From Gelatoporia subvermispora B (taxonomy: Eukaryota > Basidiomycota > Agaricomycetes > Polyporales > Gelatoporiaceae): DNA of 64,000 nucleotides. Position numbers and translations under genes: made by a program. Below, one piece after another: positions 1 through 11,509 of the stretch; the first letter of the stretch is position 1, and the number at the start of each line of letters is the position of its first letter. Under the pieces are notes generated by a model that had not been told where the DNA came from, did no database searches, and saw only the letters and a list, made by a program, of their open reading frames with translations. The DNA lies in the NCBI GenBank assembly GCA_000320605.2, contig KB445801.1, positions 887,506-951,505 on the forward strand. The letters are read 5' to 3'.

Positions 1-1897
1 TAGGCTTCGGCGTCCTCGAGGAAGACGGGCAGGATCTGGTCGGGCGTACCGTACAGGACGTCAAGGACGACTGTGTTGATGTCCAATACTCGAGCACGGA
101 GTGCGGACTTCGCAGCATCCTATGCTAGGGTAAATACCTCTTATTATACTTGAACCTGTGTCAGGACGCACCAATTCCGTTGCGGGCAAGCTTGTGCTAG
201 ACAGCATTGTAAGCAAATCTCGAACGGCAGAGGTCCGGACAGTCGAGTCGGCGCTCAAAGAGGCGACTATTGTATCTTCTTCCTGGATCTGCGCCTTGCT
301 GGAATTGGGTAGTTTCTGGTGAACGTGGAGTGTTAGATTTCTAACATGTGTATATCCAACGGATCTACGTACCAGAGACAGAGAAAGCAGGATCTGCTCA
401 AGGACTTCCTGCTTCTCCTCACGTTGAGCAACAAAGCTATCGAATGCCTGTTGCAGTTGACGCGATTGACGCTGCTGAAGTTGTGCCAGGAGCTTCCGCG
501 CGTTCTCCGTAGCCTCCGAAGTGGACTCTTCAAGCAAAACGTGGAAGAGTCCGACGATGGCACGGCGAGAAACACCTGAGGGTATTTGCTCACATATAAG
601 TAATGAGGTGAGTAATGTGAAGGCTGAAGCATCGGCGAGGCTTCGAGTAGACTGTGAGCGGAGATCGCGCAATAACACACGTAATATGTACTTACCCCGA
701 GATCAACGCATCTACTAAGGGTCCTGCTACTTTCTCTGAACCGGTCCACAGCAGGCCAGCTTGAAGTTCCTCGTCCATTCCCCTGTTCACGTGTTAATAG
801 ACGGCTTGAAAATCGATCATATCGGGTGACATACGGAATCTTGGTCAAGCTTGCGGTCATATTTCGTGGCAACTCCGCTAATTCGTCTTGTGGCGCAGAG
901 ATTGCGACAATGGTTCGCATGTATTGCTTGGCAGAGACACGCTCAACGCAAGTCGCAACGGACGACAGGATTGCACGTAGGGCTTTCGGTGAGAGACGAC
1001 ACTTCTGGGATAGCGCTGCCAGAAGTAGATAGCAGCCCAGCTAGACATTAAATGTTTGAGGATAAAATATAATGAAGTTCTGGGCCGTCAGTAACTTACA
1101 ATGATCTCTTGCGCCAGATTGGCCTTCAGCTTCAGATCAGGATTCGTGACCGAACGAAGAGGCTCCATCGCCGCCGGAAGGACATGCGCCACCGTTCCCT
1201 CGTCCAGGCCAGAGCTCTTCGCGATGAAGTCGAGCAAGACACCCGTGTGAAACGCAACCAGCGCTCTATGCGTACCAGAAGAGCCAGCCTTGAGAGCCTC
1301 AGGAAGCAAGCTCGAAACGAACCGTGCAAGGTCTGAGCTCTTTGCCATCTCCGTCACAAGAGACGTGCGAGGAACCGCCTTGCCATTCGTCTTGTACGCC
1401 TGAAGGAAGCGGAAAGAAGACTGGTCGTCGATGTGCAGAATGGTGACCATTTTGGCGAAGTGGGGGGATTCGTGGTAAGGGAGGAACAGCCGGAGGACGT
1501 CTGCGACGTTGAATTCGTTGATCCTGAAGCGTCGAACGAGCCATTCGATCACCTTCCCAGTGGGTGCGTCCATCAAATACGGCCCAAGGAGCGGAAGGAA
1601 AGACACAAGGGCGCGATCAAGGTGAGCGTTGGCTTCTGTAGGTTGCAGTGTCCTGTCCATAGCCTTTGCAGCATCCGAGAAGAACACATGCTCGTAGTCG
1701 CGCAGCGCGGGGTTCAGTGACTTGAGTTGCAGAAAGCCGTTCACCCCGAGAGCGTATAACGAGTCAATGTCATGCTGGCGTGCCTCTTTGGCAGAGAAGA
1801 GGTAGGACTCGGTGGGTTTTCTTCGGGAGCGGTCGGTGAGCAGTGCGGCGTTGAGAGATGCGCCTTGAGCGAGCTGAGCAGCGAGGCTCGAAGGCAT
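1..1897 (-). CDS. UTP10: UTP10 (HEATR1-like U3 snoRNP / SSU processome protein), 5' part, runs off the window
   Basis: This is the N-terminal part of the very large HEAT-repeat protein UTP10/HEATR1, a nucleolar component of the small-subunit processome needed for 18S rRNA maturation and Pol I transcription. Exons read on the minus strand: 1100-1897, 835-1040, 696-782, 373-640, 172-315 and 119 to beyond position 1; phases agree at every junction. Evidence for the family is the start MPSSLAAQLAQGASLNAALL, the following ESYLF and ALGVNGFLQL segments, and the MRTIVAISAP block in exon 2. Only about 540 residues are inside the window, whereas the family is usually near 2,000. The exon 4 acceptor (just above 640) was chosen because it alone keeps the frame open. 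It is divergent from LHS1. The identification rests on recognised sequence patterns, not an alignment, but I am confident of it. Confidence 0.9.
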
Positions 1898-2241
1898 TTT
1901 GAGTTGATAACCAGAGTATTCGTGTGTCCCTCCGCAACAGCCTCTGGTCTAGAAAGCAGGATAAAATGAGGAGGACAGAGACAGGACTACAAGCCTTGGG
2001 CTTAATCGAGGACGATACCCGAAAAAACTGCTTACATAAGAAACGCGAGAGCACGTGCCCAGATCCGGCAATCACGGATGCACGTGCCAGCTCGCCACGT
2101 TACACCGTACACGTAGCGCGATTGGTGTCACGTGTCGCTAGTAGCGTGGAGGGACCAGAAACGCCTTAAGTCTGTGCTGTAACACCGCTGTGGATTCCAC
2201 CTTAGATGCTCTCCTTCAGTCGACCACTCTAATTCAGCAAC
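1898..2241. promoter_or_regulatory. Shared UTP10/LHS1 divergent promoter with three CACGTG boxes
   Basis: This 344 bp gap separates the start codons of UTP10 (-) and LHS1 (+). It holds three CACGTG palindromes within about 85 bp (2052-2057, 2081-2086, 2129-2134) and an inverted CCAAT box (ATTGG, 2121-2125). CACGTG is the core bound by bHLH factors and some bZIP factors. A role in unfolded-protein-response control of LHS1 is possible but is inference. Confidence 0.55.
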
Positions 2242-5200
2242 ATGCGTCGTTTCAGCACCTTAATACTGCTATGTCTTCTTACAGTAACGGAAAGCGTTCT
2301 GGCCTCTGTTCTCGCTATTGACTATGGCGCGGACTGGATCAAGGCGTCTCTCATGAAGCCTGGTGTTCCGTTCGACGTGCTACTGAACAAGGACTCGAAG
2401 CGGAAAATACAATCGTCCGTAGGATGGAAGCAGAGTGACCGGTTATTTGGGTCTGATGCGCTCAACATTGTGAGTAGCACGGCAGAGGTCGCGTAAGACA
2501 ACTTCTCTTACAGTCATGGCTAGGCCGGACGTTTCCCTCTGGATACGTTCTCTTCACTCAAGTACCTACAAGCCGCACCATATAATTCTAACGCAGTGTC
2601 CTTCTACACCTCGATCTCGTCTGCCGACGTTGTGGAGACTTCCCGAGGGACCGTCGCGCTGCGGCGCTCCGACGGCACGGAATGGAGCGTCGAGGAGCTC
2701 ATCGCCATGCAGTTCGCGTACGTGCGCGAGCTCGCTGAGTCGCTCGCCGGGGAGCGCGTATACGACGTTGTTGTGACCGTCCCGCCGTACTACACGCAGT
2801 TCGAACGCGATGCCGTCGTTGACGCGATCGAGATCGCCGGAATGCGAACTCTCGCACTTGTCAATGACGGGACGGCCGTCGCGGTCAACTACGCCATGAC
2901 ACGCACATTTCCCACCCCGGAGAACCACATCATCTACGATGCGGGCGCGTCGTCGATCCGTGCGACGGTCGTGAACTTTGCGTCGGTGGTGAGCGACCCG
3001 AAGGCGAAGTCCCTGACGAAGGACAGCACGCAGCTCTCAGTTACTGGTGTCGGCTTCGACCGGACAACAGGGGGAACGGAGCTCGACCGTCGGCTGCGGA
3101 ATCTGATGCTGGACGACTTCCAGCGCAAGCACAAGAAGGATCTTCGTGGTGACAAGCGCGCGATGGCTAAGCTCTGGAAGGAAGCTGGGCGTGTCAAGAC
3201 TGTCTTGAGCGCGAATGCAGATGCGACGGCGACGGTGAGGTATCGCAATTGTTAAAGCGACAGAACAGCAGCTGACTGTAATGGCATAGATTGAGAGCCT
3301 GTCGGATGACATTGACTACCGGTCCAAGCTGACGAGAGCAGAGTTTGAGGAGGCATGTCAGGACTTGAAGGGACGATATGCGCAACCCATCTTCGATGCG
3401 CTTGAGCACGCTGGTCTCACTCTCGTACGTCGACCTATTGACGCCCCGTAGCTGCAGCACTCATCACACGCAGGACAATGTCACGTCTGTCATCCTGACC
3501 GGCGGAGCGTCGCGGACGCCCATGATCCAGTCAGCAGTGAAGGCGGCTGTCGGAGAGTGAGTCAGCTGAGTTCTACTCCGTGGCGCACTATATGCTCATC
3601 TGGCACAATCCAGCAACAAGATTGCTCTGAACGTGAATGCCGATGAGGCGGCGGTATTAGGTATATACCACTGGTGACAATTGCATAAACGTACTCAGAC
3701 TGTTTCAGGTGCTGCATTGCATGGCGCAAGCCTGAGCAGACAATTCAAGACGAAAGACATCAAGGTGTCCGACATCGGTGCATATGACATTCAAGTGTCG
3801 TACCTCTCGGAGCCGAAATCTCCCTCAACTAAGACCCGGACGTTGAGCACGCTGGTGTTGCCCGCCGGATCTAAGACGGGCAGCAAGAAGACGCTCACCT
3901 TCAGGAGGACGGAAGACTTCACAGTCAACCTGTCATACCAGACGCCTCCTCTAGAGTACGTCTCCAAATCTGAATCACGAGATAGCTTGCTGACTGCGCT
4001 CTAGTGGCTTCCCCACGGACCTTCTGGCCGTGGACATCATCGGTGTGTCGGATGCCATTCGCAACCTCACGGAGCTCGGCGCCGTTGAGCCCGTCGTGAA
4101 AGCCACGGTCTCCCTGTCCGAGTCTGGCTTCGCATCCATCCGGGATGCGATCGCCGTGGGCGAGTACAAGTCAGAATCCATCGCCGGTGAGTATGACGTT
4201 CCATATCATGTGCTGTGCTCAATGCCGGTCTACAGACAAGCTGAAGGGATTCTTTGGTGCAGGTTCATCTTCCTCGTCCGAGGCAGGTGCGGAGGCAGAG
4301 ACCGCCGCAAGGGACGATGCGACAACATCATCTACTGCGGATGCATCGCCTACGGCAGACAAGGCACCAGTGAAGGACGAACCCATCTCCCTGGAGCTCA
4401 AGATCAACTTCCCATCTCTCGCGCCTATGACTGTCGAGGAGAAGCGCAGCGCTCGTGAGAGGTACAGTCATCATCATTTCTCGAGTTCCAGTCAGCTTAT
4501 AGCCATGCACAGGTTGCTCGCAGTCGACAATGAGGAAGCGGCGAAGAGGCGGAGGGAAGAGGCCAGAAACACGCTGGAAGGCTACCTGTACCGTGTCAGG
4601 GATCTCCTCGACGACACTTCAGAGACGCCGTTCATGAAGTGCTCACAAGAGCAGGAGAGAAAGGCTATCCAGGAGAGGCTTCAAGAGACATTCTCGTGGC
4701 TGTACGAACACGGGGACGACGCAGACACGGCGCAATATCTCGACAAGAGGTCCTCTCTTGAGTGAGTACATGACCGGCTGCTCACTGCGGATCTTCGCTG
4801 ACGAAACCTGCAGGGTCCTCGAGCGGCCGATCATCCACAGGTACGAGGAGATCCAGGAGTTCCCCCGTGCGCTGAACAACAGTCAAATGTGGAACTGGCA
4901 CGGGCGGCTGTTCATCACGGAGGCGAAGGCGAACCTGACTGCGGAGATTGAGACCGGCGTGCCATCAAAGTACACGAAGGAGGAGTTGGACGCAGTGGAG
5001 AAGACGCTCATCGAGCACGAGAAGTGGCTGAACGAGTGGGTCGAGAAGCAGAAGGCGGTGAAGACGAACGAGGACCCGGTTCTCCTTACGAGCGAGATGA
5101 AGGCCCGCGCGAAGGTGCTCGAGAACCAGCTACAGAAGCTGGTGCGCAAGAAGGCGCCACGGACGACGAAGAAGGCGAGCGCGACGAGCAGCAGTAGTAG

Positions 5201-5309
5201 TAGCGCGGGCGCGTCGGAGACAAGCGCGGCGACATCGGCGTCGGCGTCGAGCACGACGAGCGCGGTGCCGCCAACAGACGATTCTGGACACGGCCACGAC
5301 GAATTGTAG
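2242..5309 (+). CDS. LHS1: LHS1/HYOU1-type Hsp70-like ER lumenal chaperone
   Basis: Large Hsp70 relative of the Hsp110/GRP170 group. In the ER lumen such proteins act as nucleotide-exchange factors for Kar2/BiP and help protein import and refolding. Exons: 2242-2469, 2524-3234, 3290-3424, 3474-3556, 3614-3660, 3709-3955, 4005-4186, 4236-4461, 4513-4761, 4814-5309, giving 867 aa with consistent phases. The N-terminus is a hydrophobic signal peptide (LILLCLLTV) followed by the Hsp70 ATPase start VLAIDYGADW. Further marks are the phosphate-loop-like TGVGFDRTTGGTELD, ILTGGASRTP and LGAALHGA. The C-terminal third is charged and helical, then a low-complexity Ser/Ala/Thr stretch, and the protein ends in the ER-retention signal HDEL. 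Signal peptide, ATPase domain and HDEL together make the assignment strong. Confidence 0.93.
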
Positions 5310-6151
5310 AGTATTATATTAGGGCGGAATTTATTTGTCTCGTGAAGACTAGTCAGTGCAACTTAATGCTGTCGCAGCTGGTCGCGATACTCCCGATGTC
5401 CCCAAAATGTATTTTTCCTGTTCGCATGTGGCAATATCTAAATGTACTCAAAATTTACCATGTGAGCACAGCTATAGAACGGAAAGCATGAGTAGGAGAG
5501 GGACATACTGAATGTGCAAGCCTCATAAATAATTAGAACATCCTGACCATGAGTGACTACGCGTTGGTAAGTTCTTCGCATATGAACAGGATCATGTTCT
5601 CTAGAAATAGCCTTGCCGGCATCCCTTCAGAATATTACTTTGCCTTTTCTCCATCTCCAGCATTCTATGTCCCTCTCCGGCACATACTTTTTGTTCTACA
5701 GCTGTGCTCACATGGCAAATTTTGAGTACATTTAGATATTGCCACATGCGAACAGGAAAAAATACATTTCGGGGACATCGGGAGTACATTCTATTATATC
5801 CCCAACATGTCCTGCGCACGTACATGGTTGAGCATTCGTGATATTTTCGCACGCTGAACTCAGCATGTCCCGGATTGGGACATCGGGCTATGCCCACGGT
5901 GGGTGGATGTGTGTCGTCGTCACTGCCTTTTCGGGCTTCCCAGTATAGAGCCACCACGGACGCCCGCGCATCTTGTCCCCTTTGGCCATTGCTTGATTAC
6001 CGACTCTCCGTCGCCTACTATCTCTTGTCACTTTGCAAGTACCTATATTATCTGGAAGACTAATAACGGGCGACCAGAGCAGAGTCTCTAACTATTTTCG
6101 TGCTATCTCTCTGGGACAGACGACGGACAGGCTAGGCGCCATCCACCAACT
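5310..6151. other. Intergenic: LHS1 3' flank and upstream region of the Unc13-like gene
   Basis: Apart from the inverted repeat at 5388-5786, a short palindrome at about 5862-5880 (ATGTCCC, 5-base loop, GGGACAT) and pyrimidine-rich sequence just before 6152, I see no gene here. The pentadecamer-like block GGGACATCGG occurs in the right arm of the repeat and again near 5877. Confidence 0.5.
5388..5786. repeat. Long inverted repeat (about 120 bp arms, about 160 bp spacer)
   Basis: The segment 5388-5507 and the reverse complement of 5666-5786 match at roughly 110 of 121 positions with a single 1 bp gap. Both arms start with TACTCCCGATGTCCCC and end with GAGAGGGACATA. The spacer 5508-5665 shows no gene. 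No obvious terminal transposon signature or target-site duplication is visible. It lies between the LHS1 stop and the Unc13-like gene. If transcribed it would fold into a long hairpin. Confidence 0.85.
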
Positions 6152-9100
6152 ATGTCACGACGTAGCTATGCTGGATCCATGCATGAGAGACGTGTCTCTC
6201 GCTATAGAGTGTCTGATGAGGAGCTTATGAAGTGTGTCTTGTGATTGGATGCACTGATACGCCTGCTGACCCCCGATCCCAAGCTTTGTACTGCGAGTAG
6301 CGTAGGTCTCTCCCGCGACGTGATGCACTGACGCTTTGCGGAAGCTAACTTCCCACTCGCCAGCCTGTTGAGCTATCTCATGCAGCCGAAGACTGTGGAA
6401 GCTCATGTAGATGCGGATACACGATCTGAGAAGGACTACTCATCACGAATCTCTGGCGCGCTTTCAAGCTCCATCTTCTCGATTGGTGATCTCTTCAAGG
6501 ACATCAGAGATGGCCCCAAAGGCGTACGCTTCCCGAAAGACCTCATGAAGGTGCTGGAGCAGAAGCTGCAGGATATCGCGATGGGCAAGGATCCCGCGTG
6601 CGTCGTACGACCCCTGCGCAGCCGCAGCGGCGACTGACCTCCGCGCAGTTATGCAGATCAGCTCACGCGACGGACGATGGCCGTGTTCTACGGGCAGGTC
6701 AAGGACGATAGCTTTCGCCGCCAGATGAAGGAGAACCGCAAGATCGAGGAGCTTATTCTGATGTTCGCCACGAATGCAACGAATGTGCTGAAGAAGGAGC
6801 CCACCCTCGCTGGCGACGGCTGGAAGCTCGAGCTCAACAACCATATCGCCCATTTCATCCGTCTTCTCCGCGAGTGCCTCCGGCATACCAGCCATGTACC
6901 CCCTGAGCTTACGTCCCGCTTGGAGATGTACACAGAGAAGTTGGCTCCTGCGACTGCTCCGAGTGATTCGGGGTACGACTCGGCATCCACGTCGCGCGAT
7001 CGTGCGGATTCTGTCGTGGCTCCAAAAGGTATCAGCACGAATGCTTCGGACATGCCGCTCGTAATGGTCGCCTCGCAGCTGTTCAAGATGCCTGTAAGTG
7101 CTGTGCAAAAGGAGATCGATGACATTCGACAATATTGTAACGAAAAAGTGAGTGATTATACTTTGGGGCACGTTTCAATTGGCTGATGCTGCATTAAGGC
7201 CGCCCTCACAGATTTGAAGGTAAAGACCTCGAATCAACTCGGTGGAACGCCCATGACTCACTGTATGTACAGACATGTCTGAAGAATATCAACGCAGGTG
7301 CGGCATTCCCTGGCCGCCGAGAAGACTTCAACAGCGAAGCAGCATGGCAACACTGGCGCACGCTAGAGACGTCGCACCTCTCACAGCTGATGGTGGTCAT
7401 GGTGCAATTCAACCCAGAGCTGGCCAAGTCAACACCCTCTGACGCGGATCCGTCCTCCCAAGTGTCCAATGGCCGTCCAGGGTCTGTGTACTCTCAGACG
7501 AGCCGGAGACCAGACTCTTATCACAGCACAGCGGGCAGACACGCGTCCGTGAGCTCACGGCGCTCTGTTATGTCTGATACTTACTCCCCACACGACCCGG
7601 ACGGTGAGGGCATGGAGGGTGATGATGATGACGATGTTCCTGTGGGACACTACTTCACGTTCATCCCCCCGAATCCACGGCGATACTATAAACGGCTGCT
7701 GGAGCACTGCATTGCGGCGGACTTGGAGGCAATGATGAGTCCGACGGTGGGTGATGACGACGAGGTCTCGCTTGGCATTCTCTCAGGCCCGCATATTGAG
7801 CTTATCAACGAATGTGCACTACGGTGGCGTATAGGCCAGCCGTACCGTGTAGCATGCTTCCTCGACCTCGTGAAGCAGTTCTATGAGCGTAATGAGGTGC
7901 CCCTGGAGTGCATACCTGAGGCATTGCAGAACATTGCGAAGGTGCAACATGAGATTGAGCTGGACAAATGGCCTGGGCAGGACGTGCGTGACGTATCCGC
8001 GCCGTTGATATCTCCGCTAACATAATTCAATCCAGGTGGACTACCTCGCGCAAATCTATGGTGGGCTCTTCACCATCTTCCTGGGCAACGTATACCACTC
8101 TATAGACTCCCTCCCGTCACTCAAGCCATCAGAACTAGCACCCTACCTCTCGATTCTGGATACCGTTCGGGAGAGCGGGTTGCTCGAGCGATACGATATC
8201 GATGTCACGGCGCGCGTGGCCGAGATTGAGGAGCAGGTGCGCACCGTAGCAGCTCGTTGGTACGAGCAGAAGAGCCGCGAGTTGCACGCAGCGCCCGGGG
8301 TCAACAAAGCGCTGCCGCACCTCTTCATGTCTGACGAGATCGAGAAGGGTGCGAAGCTGTTGGACAAGCGTTTCCCTGAGCCTCTCCTTGGGTACGTTGT
8401 CTTGGACTCAAATTCTCATTGGAGTGGGTGACCTGATTCGTTCATGATAGCAAAATCGACATTGTGCCTCTGATGCTCGAAGTCGAGATTCCGCAGTATT
8501 TGCAGGAGCTTGACGGAGCACGGAAAAGACTCTTTGAAGACTCCATGAACGGGCCAACGCCTGATGTACCGATTGAAGATATCTTCGCGCTGTACCGGAG
8601 AACAAAGACATTGCTTGGCATGTACAAAGCGTTTTGCCCTAAGTAAGACTTTCGATGGCAGATCGCGGTGTCTCTGCTGACGTTCGAACAGCGGTGACGC
8701 AGAGTTCGACCTCGGAGGCTTCTTCGAGCCATATGTGCGACAATGGCTCATCAATACTGACAACAAGACCACACAATGGGTGCAAGCTGTATGTTGTCCC
8801 TGGATCTCGCCGTGCATTACACGCTGACTAAAATTACGTAGGCTATCGCAGCAGACAAAGTACGCGCTCTAAGCATTGCTCAAAATACCAAACTCACCGA
8901 TCCTGCAGTTCCAGCCAGAAGGCACTGAAGGACACAGCTCGTCAATTATCGACCTGTTTGACTCCCTTCGTAGTCCGATCAATTTCCTGGAGGACCTGGA
9001 ATGGTATGATGAGTACCAAGAAGCACGGTTCTTCACAAGTCTGTCGAAGGTATGTGTCTTTAGCATTTGACGGAGTGGTGAGATGGCCTGACATACACCT

Positions 9101-11044
9101 CGTTTTGCAGACTATCTCGAAAGCCATCGAGCAGTACTGCCGCAGTGTCGAAGAACAATTTATGACAGAAATGTTCCCGCGGCCTACCGAGTTCCTGCAA
9201 CCGCAGAAATCCTCCGCATGGCTTGAGAAGGCCAAGCAACTGGCGACACCTGGCGAGAAGAAAGTCGAACCATTCACCTTCCAGCCGGAGTCCTGTGTCA
9301 AGCTCAACAATATCGAGGCAGCACGACGTCTCCTTGACAGCATGTATGCGCAAATGCAAGCTGACAAGAAGATGGAGGCGTTACAGAACGCACCTCCGAT
9401 ACCCGAGAAAGACCAGCGTCCAGACCGCTTTCTATTCACAGTAAAGATCGTCATTGCCGAAGGTCTCGTACCTCTTGACACGAGTCCCTCGTCGAAGCTT
9501 GACACATTTGTCACATTGAGCGACGAGCAGGGCAACCGCCTGGCGAAGACGCGGACGATCTATGAAACCCTCAACCCGCGATGTACGTGTGCACTTTAGG
9601 CTACTTGACGACATGCTGAACTCCCCTAGGGGACGAAACGTTCGATCTGTCTGTGGAGAAGCCACTTTGGCTCATGGTAAGCGTGCGCGACCGTGCACTG
9701 GTTGGCAAGCACGACACCGTCGGCCGGGCGTACATCTGCCTCGACCCACGACGCTATGGGGACTACCTGACGCACGATCAGTGGATGGACCTGGATTCGC
9801 AGGGTCGGATTCTGCTGCGTATCAGTATGGAAGGCGAGAAAGACGATTTGCAGTTCTACTTCGGGCGTGCATTCCGATCCTTGAAGCGTGCAGAAAGCGA
9901 CATGGTCCGCGTGTTTGTTGATAAGGTACGCGCCACTTCTGCCCTGCCAGATCCATACGCTCATATGCCAATGTACAGATTTCGCCATTCATTCGGCAAT
10001 GCATCTCGCGCATTGTCCTGAAGACCCTCATCAAGTCCGTCGGCAGCGGTAGCATTGACTACAATAAAGCGCTAGGCAACGTTACCGCACTGTTTGGCTC
10101 CCTCGGGTCGGGGAACAATTCCGAAGTGCAAATACCCCTTCCGCACACAGAGAAGCCCCGCATCCGCCCCGAGGCCCTGAGTGACGTCGAAATCGAGCAG
10201 GCGATTGTACCGTTGTTCGATTACCTGGATGCTAACTTGCCGACGCTCAACACATACCTGAGCGAGGCTACGAAGGAAATGGTCATGACGCGCGTCTGGA
10301 AGGAAATTCTGAATGTGATCGAGGGCTTGCTCATCCCTCCACTCTCTGATAAGCAGAGTGAGATGAAGCCGCTGAGCGACAAGGAAGTCGACATCGTCTT
10401 CAAGTGGCTCAAGGTTAGTGTGTTCGGCATTCAATGTGATCACAGCGCTGATACCGCGTCCCAGTTCTTGCGCGATTACTTCCATGCGGGCGGTGAGGGG
10501 CCAGTGCCACTGGAGTCCCTCCAGAACCAGAAGTACAGGGATGTGTTGTCCATCCGTCTCTACTACGACTGGCACACGTAAGTCCGCCGTATTAGACCGT
10601 TTGGTGCACACGCTGAGAGCGACATGCAGTGACGCGTTGATGGAGGAATGTGTCCGGATGATGCAACAGAGTTTGCGCGCGTCGCCGTCCGTCAAGAAGC
10701 GCGCGAAGAGTGTGTATCAACAGCGCAACCTTGGAACGATCAAGAACCGCAAGAAGGAGAAGCAACAGGAGAAGGAGGTTAGCAATGGGGAGACCATCTT
10801 GCGTATCCTCCGTATGCGGTATGTCCTTTTGCTTCTCTAGGCAAGGTCCAAGGGCTTACAGTGATCCAGGCCGAACACGGCGGACTTTATCGCGCAGCAG
10901 TTACATGCGATGACAAGCATGCAGGCGGAGCGTGAGGCCCATGACCGAGAGACGCAGAAACGCAAGCTGCAGCGTCCCACCCGTCAATCACAACAGGTGC
11001 CGCCCGTACCTCCAGTGCCGCCTCTTCCTGCAAAGCCTACATAG
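6152..11044 (+). CDS. Unc13/Munc13-like protein with MHD1, C2 and MHD2 domains (Git1/Ync13-like)
   Basis: Fungal member of the Munc13-homology family. Relatives prime exocytic vesicles at the plasma membrane (S. pombe Ync13) or act in cAMP signalling (S. pombe Git1). Exons: 6152-6231, 6364-6597, 6649-7147, 7199-7219, 7273-7983, 8036-8391, 8451-8642, 8692-8788, 8842-8859, 8909-9049, 9111-9582, 9630-9925, 9979-10413, 10465-10577, 10630-10818, 10870-11044, giving 1,342 aa. Two exons are only 21 and 18 nt. The MHD1 part includes ALRWRIG and YRVACFLDLV; the C2 domain begins near residue 889 (FLFTVKIVIAEGLVPLD) and runs through WDETFDLSV; MHD2 follows. The C-terminus is a Lys/Arg/Gln-rich coil ending in a proline-rich tail. 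The first exon is the least certain: it is joined by a longer 132 bp intron with a GTGTGT donor, chosen because it gives an ATG in phase. Confidence 0.88.
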
Positions 11045-11509
11045 ACACTCCGCTTCGTTCTTACTGCGCTGCTGTGTTTCGACTGATCTCGGTCTGGACA
11101 GATACCTCTGCTGCATACCTGCGTACTATACCTCCACTCGTATATCTCTCTATGTCTCTGCGCGACTGCTCCTTGATCCCATGTAATGTTTATGACACGA
11201 CGGACATGTACTCACGCCGGGAGCGGAGGGCGACGGGTTGATCGGAAATTGGAAACGGAGTCAATACCACCTTGGTCTCAAATCACGCGAGGCGCATTTG
11301 TGGGCATCCGCTCGTGTCGCGCTGTCATCGGACAAGACACGTACAACTTACCTCGAGAAACAATTGCGCAAGGCTTAGTATAAGCTCCAGCCAGGAGACG
11401 ACTGCTTTATATTGGTGCCAAAAATCCATGGGGTAAAATTGAATGATGTAAATGCGTGAAAAATGCGCATCAAGTGTGCAGCATAGCGGGCCCTGAAGGG
11501 GAGCAATGT
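11045..11509. other. Convergent intergenic gap (Unc13-like / RPA49)
   Basis: 465 bp between two genes that face each other. It should hold both 3' UTRs. I see no coding pattern or repeat in it. Confidence 0.5.
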
